Of a stretch of DNA of 6,199 nucleotides, positions 4,493 through 6,199 are shown in pieces (positions within the stretch are counted from its first letter, which is position 1; each line of letters starts with the position of its first letter). Under the pieces are notes generated by a model. It made no database searches. It was given only the letters and a program-made list of their open reading frames with translations, and was not told the origin of the DNA. This DNA comes from an uncultured Dysgonomonas sp. (GTDB lineage: Bacteria > Bacteroidota > Bacteroidia > Bacteroidales > Dysgonomonadaceae). The translations under genes were made by a program, and so were the position numbers. The stretch covers positions 1 to 6,199 of the forward strand of contig CALNCC010000179.1 in the NCBI GenBank assembly GCA_937875275.1. Direction: 5' to 3'.

Positions 4493-6199
4493 TCAGACGG
4501 TTGACCAACCCGATACGTCCACCATCTTTTCTTGCGCACGATGGATGTCTGTTACAGCCACTTTCGGCTCGATGCGGATATCACGTATGGCTTTTACCAA
4601 CATTTCGTTGTCAACATTTACCGTATTGTTGATGACAGGCAACTCGCCACCATCGGCAAACATGCGTCTGAAAGGCAGTTCGGGCGTTTGGCGGGCTGAT
4701 GCGTAAAACGAGTGGATATCGTCTGCCGACAGCTCGCGCCGCTGCGAATTGATGTAACGGATAAGGTCTATATTTCGGTGTGTAGACTCGCGGTTGACAA
4801 CATATTCGCCGCCCTCGACTTCGATGTTCGACCCCTCGATGCGCATCCCCCCTTGCGTGTGCCGCTTGCCTTGCAACAAACCACCGTCTTCGAATTTGGC
4901 TATCTGTTTTGCCATTATACCTATTTGCACCGCTCCGGCAGCAGCAACCAGAGCCGCAAGTATAGGACCTATGAAAGGGCCAAAAGCAAGAGCCTTTGTA
5001 ACACCTTGAGCTACACTCACTGTCGCCTCCACCATTTGCTTAGTCATCTCAACTTTTCGAGTGATTTTGTTTATCTTTTCTTGTTGGGCTTTCTTCTTCT
5101 TTGTTTTTTTATCTAATTCCGCGGTTTTATCAGTATAATGTTTATACGAATCCAAAAGTCCTTTATTTGCATTTTTCGTAGCCTCAACTTCGGCGTTTAA
5201 TATTGCTATTTTATCTTCATTGTCTTTCTTTTTTGTGTCTGTAATATCATCTTTACTATTTTCTTTTTCGAGATTCTCTTTTTCTGTTTGTTTTGCAGTT
5301 ATCTCAGCAGTAATATTTTTATATTCTGTTTCAATTGCATCTTTTTTTTCTTTTATATGTGCCTTTTGCTCATCATAGTTTGCTATTTCGGCTTTGTATA
5401 TACCTGACAGCGCCCCCGTGGCAGAAGAGAGATAAGAGATTGTATTATCAGCATGTTTTTTCACATCACCTATTGTCTTTTCCACTTTGGCTGCATAGCT
5501 TTCCCATTGTTTCAGCCTCAACCCATTTTCCTTATCTTGTGTTTCGGTAATTTGTTTCTCTACCTTCTTTACCTCTTCCCGATGTTTTTTTATCGTTTCT
5601 TCCTTCTTTTTTGTCAGTTCTGCTACTTTTTTCTCGTCGCCTTTTGCTGCCTCTATTTGTAGATTATAACTATTGATGACTTCGTTTTGGGTAATCAATA
5701 CCGATGTTTTATATGCCTTCAGTCCGTCAACAGCTTGTTGTATATTTTGTTTTGTCGCATCAATATCTACTATCCCTTTCGCATCTTTTGCAGGCTCGAG
5801 ACTTTTTTCAATCGCTTTCTTCCATTCCTTCGAGTTTTTGTGAAGATCTTCCCCCAGTTTTTGGTTGATCTCTCTTATTTTGTCGGCTTTCCATTGTTCT
5901 AAGATTACGAGATCCGCCCCCTTACCCTTTTTCTCTTTAAATTCTTCTTCTACCTTCTGCTTTGCAGCCTCACTTTGTGTGGTCAACAGTTGTTCTTTGT
6001 CTCTATATGCTTTATTTAGCACCGTGATGTTGCGTGCCTGATCTTGCATCCCGGCAATTTCTTTATCAATCTGTTTTATCCTTTCGTCCGATATATCCTT
6101 TACCAAAGTAGCAGATTCTTTGTTCATCTTATTTATTTCTGTCGATAAGATTAAAACCTTACTGAAATTAGGAAGGATATACTTCGAATCTTCCACTTT
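4493..6199 (-). CDS. Phage tail tape-measure-like protein, C-terminal part (5' partial)
   Basis: The frame is open to the right edge, so the N-terminus is missing. The GTG at 6196 has an in-frame codon before it and is not a convincing start. Residue numbers here count from that GTG. Residues about 20-390 are Lys/Glu/Gln-rich, nearly Pro-free and likely long coiled coils. Residues about 403-430 form a hydrophobic Gly/Ala-rich segment (GPFIGPILAALVAAAGAVQ). Then follows a Gly-rich region with FEDGGLLQGKRH, QGGMRIEG and EVEGGEYVVNR (435-469), a pattern seen near the C-terminus of Bacteroidetes phage tape-measure proteins, which set tail length and help DNA entry. The protein ends at GWSTV. The assignment rests on architecture and these motifs, not on a search. 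No other tail gene follows it; a terminator and nadA do. A non-phage coiled-coil protein is the main alternative. Confidence 0.65.
   Translation of the reverse strand, partial: KVEDSKYILPNFSKVLILSTEINKMNKESATLVKDISDERIKQIDKEIAGMQDQARNITVLNKAYRDKEQLLTTQSEAAKQKVEEEFKEKKGKGADLVILEQWKADKIREINQKLGEDLHKNSKEWKKAIEKSLEPAKDAKGIVDIDATKQNIQQAVDGLKAYKTSVLITQNEVINSYNLQIEAAKGDEKKVAELTKKKEETIKKHREEVKKVEKQITETQDKENGLRLKQWESYAAKVEKTIGDVKKHADNTISYLSSATGALSGIYKAEIANYDEQKAHIKEKKDAIETEYKNITAEITAKQTEKENLEKENSKDDITDTKKKDNEDKIAILNAEVEATKNANKGLLDSYKHYTDKTAELDKKTKKKKAQQEKINKITRKVEMTKQMVEATVSVAQGVTKALAFGPFIGPILAALVAAAGAVQIGIMAKQIAKFEDGGLLQGKRHTQGGMRIEGSNIEVEGGEYVVNRESTHRNIDLIRYINSQRRELSADDIHSFYASARQTPELPFRRMFADGGELPVINNTVNVDNEMLVKAIRDIRIEPKVAVTDIHRAQEKMVDVSGWSTV

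Noticed and set aside
3630..4706. Several plus-strand open frames across nadA and the start of the phage-like region
   Set aside because: They are shadows of nadA and of the tape-measure-like gene, and none has a family motif or a plausible start context.
5342..5349. Run of eight A (minus strand) in the phage-like gene, considered as a programmed slippage site
   Set aside because: It falls among Lys/Glu codons in a coiled coil and the frame is intact on both sides. Phage tail frameshifts are known in the assembly chaperone gene, not here.
4712..5902. Hydrophobic Phe/Leu-rich plus-strand open frames that could look like membrane proteins
   Set aside because: They are the antisense of Lys/Glu codons (AAA/GAA become TTT/TTC) in the coiled-coil gene, which creates artificial hydrophobicity.

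Overview
The window looks like a chromosomal segment of a Bacteroidetes bacterium, most likely order Bacteroidales. Three things suggest this: secreted leucine-rich-repeat (LRR) proteins with the 'LDxSxN ... LxCxxN' repeat style common in gut and oral Bacteroidetes, a TAnnTTTG-type -7 promoter element upstream of nadA, and A-rich leaders without Shine-Dalgarno sites. The species cannot be named from this sequence.

Left part (2-3240, + strand): two tandem paralogous LRR genes. The first is cut by the left window edge and its stop codon overlaps the next start by 4 bases (ATGA). Both encode an EF-hand-like calcium loop, a long run of 21/22-residue LRRs (16 complete units in the first, 23 in the second) and the same C-terminal tail. 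The second carries a clear signal peptide, so the pair probably makes exported proteins. The ends of the two genes are nearly identical at the DNA level (the last 60 bp are identical), whereas the LRR cores differ in sequence and length.

Middle (3321-4322, - strand): nadA, an intact quinolinate synthase gene of NAD biosynthesis, convergent with the LRR pair. It has its own candidate promoter, with a small inverted repeat just upstream. No other NAD gene is present.

Right part (4493-6199, - strand): the C-terminal part of a long, Lys/Glu-rich coiled-coil protein with a hydrophobic segment and a Gly-rich tail resembling phage tail tape-measure proteins. It runs off the right edge and ends in a good intrinsic terminator just upstream of nadA. 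This may be the edge of a prophage or phage remnant. The three units (LRR pair, nadA, phage-like gene) show no sign of working together. The most interesting feature is the LRR pair with conserved ends and divergent cores.
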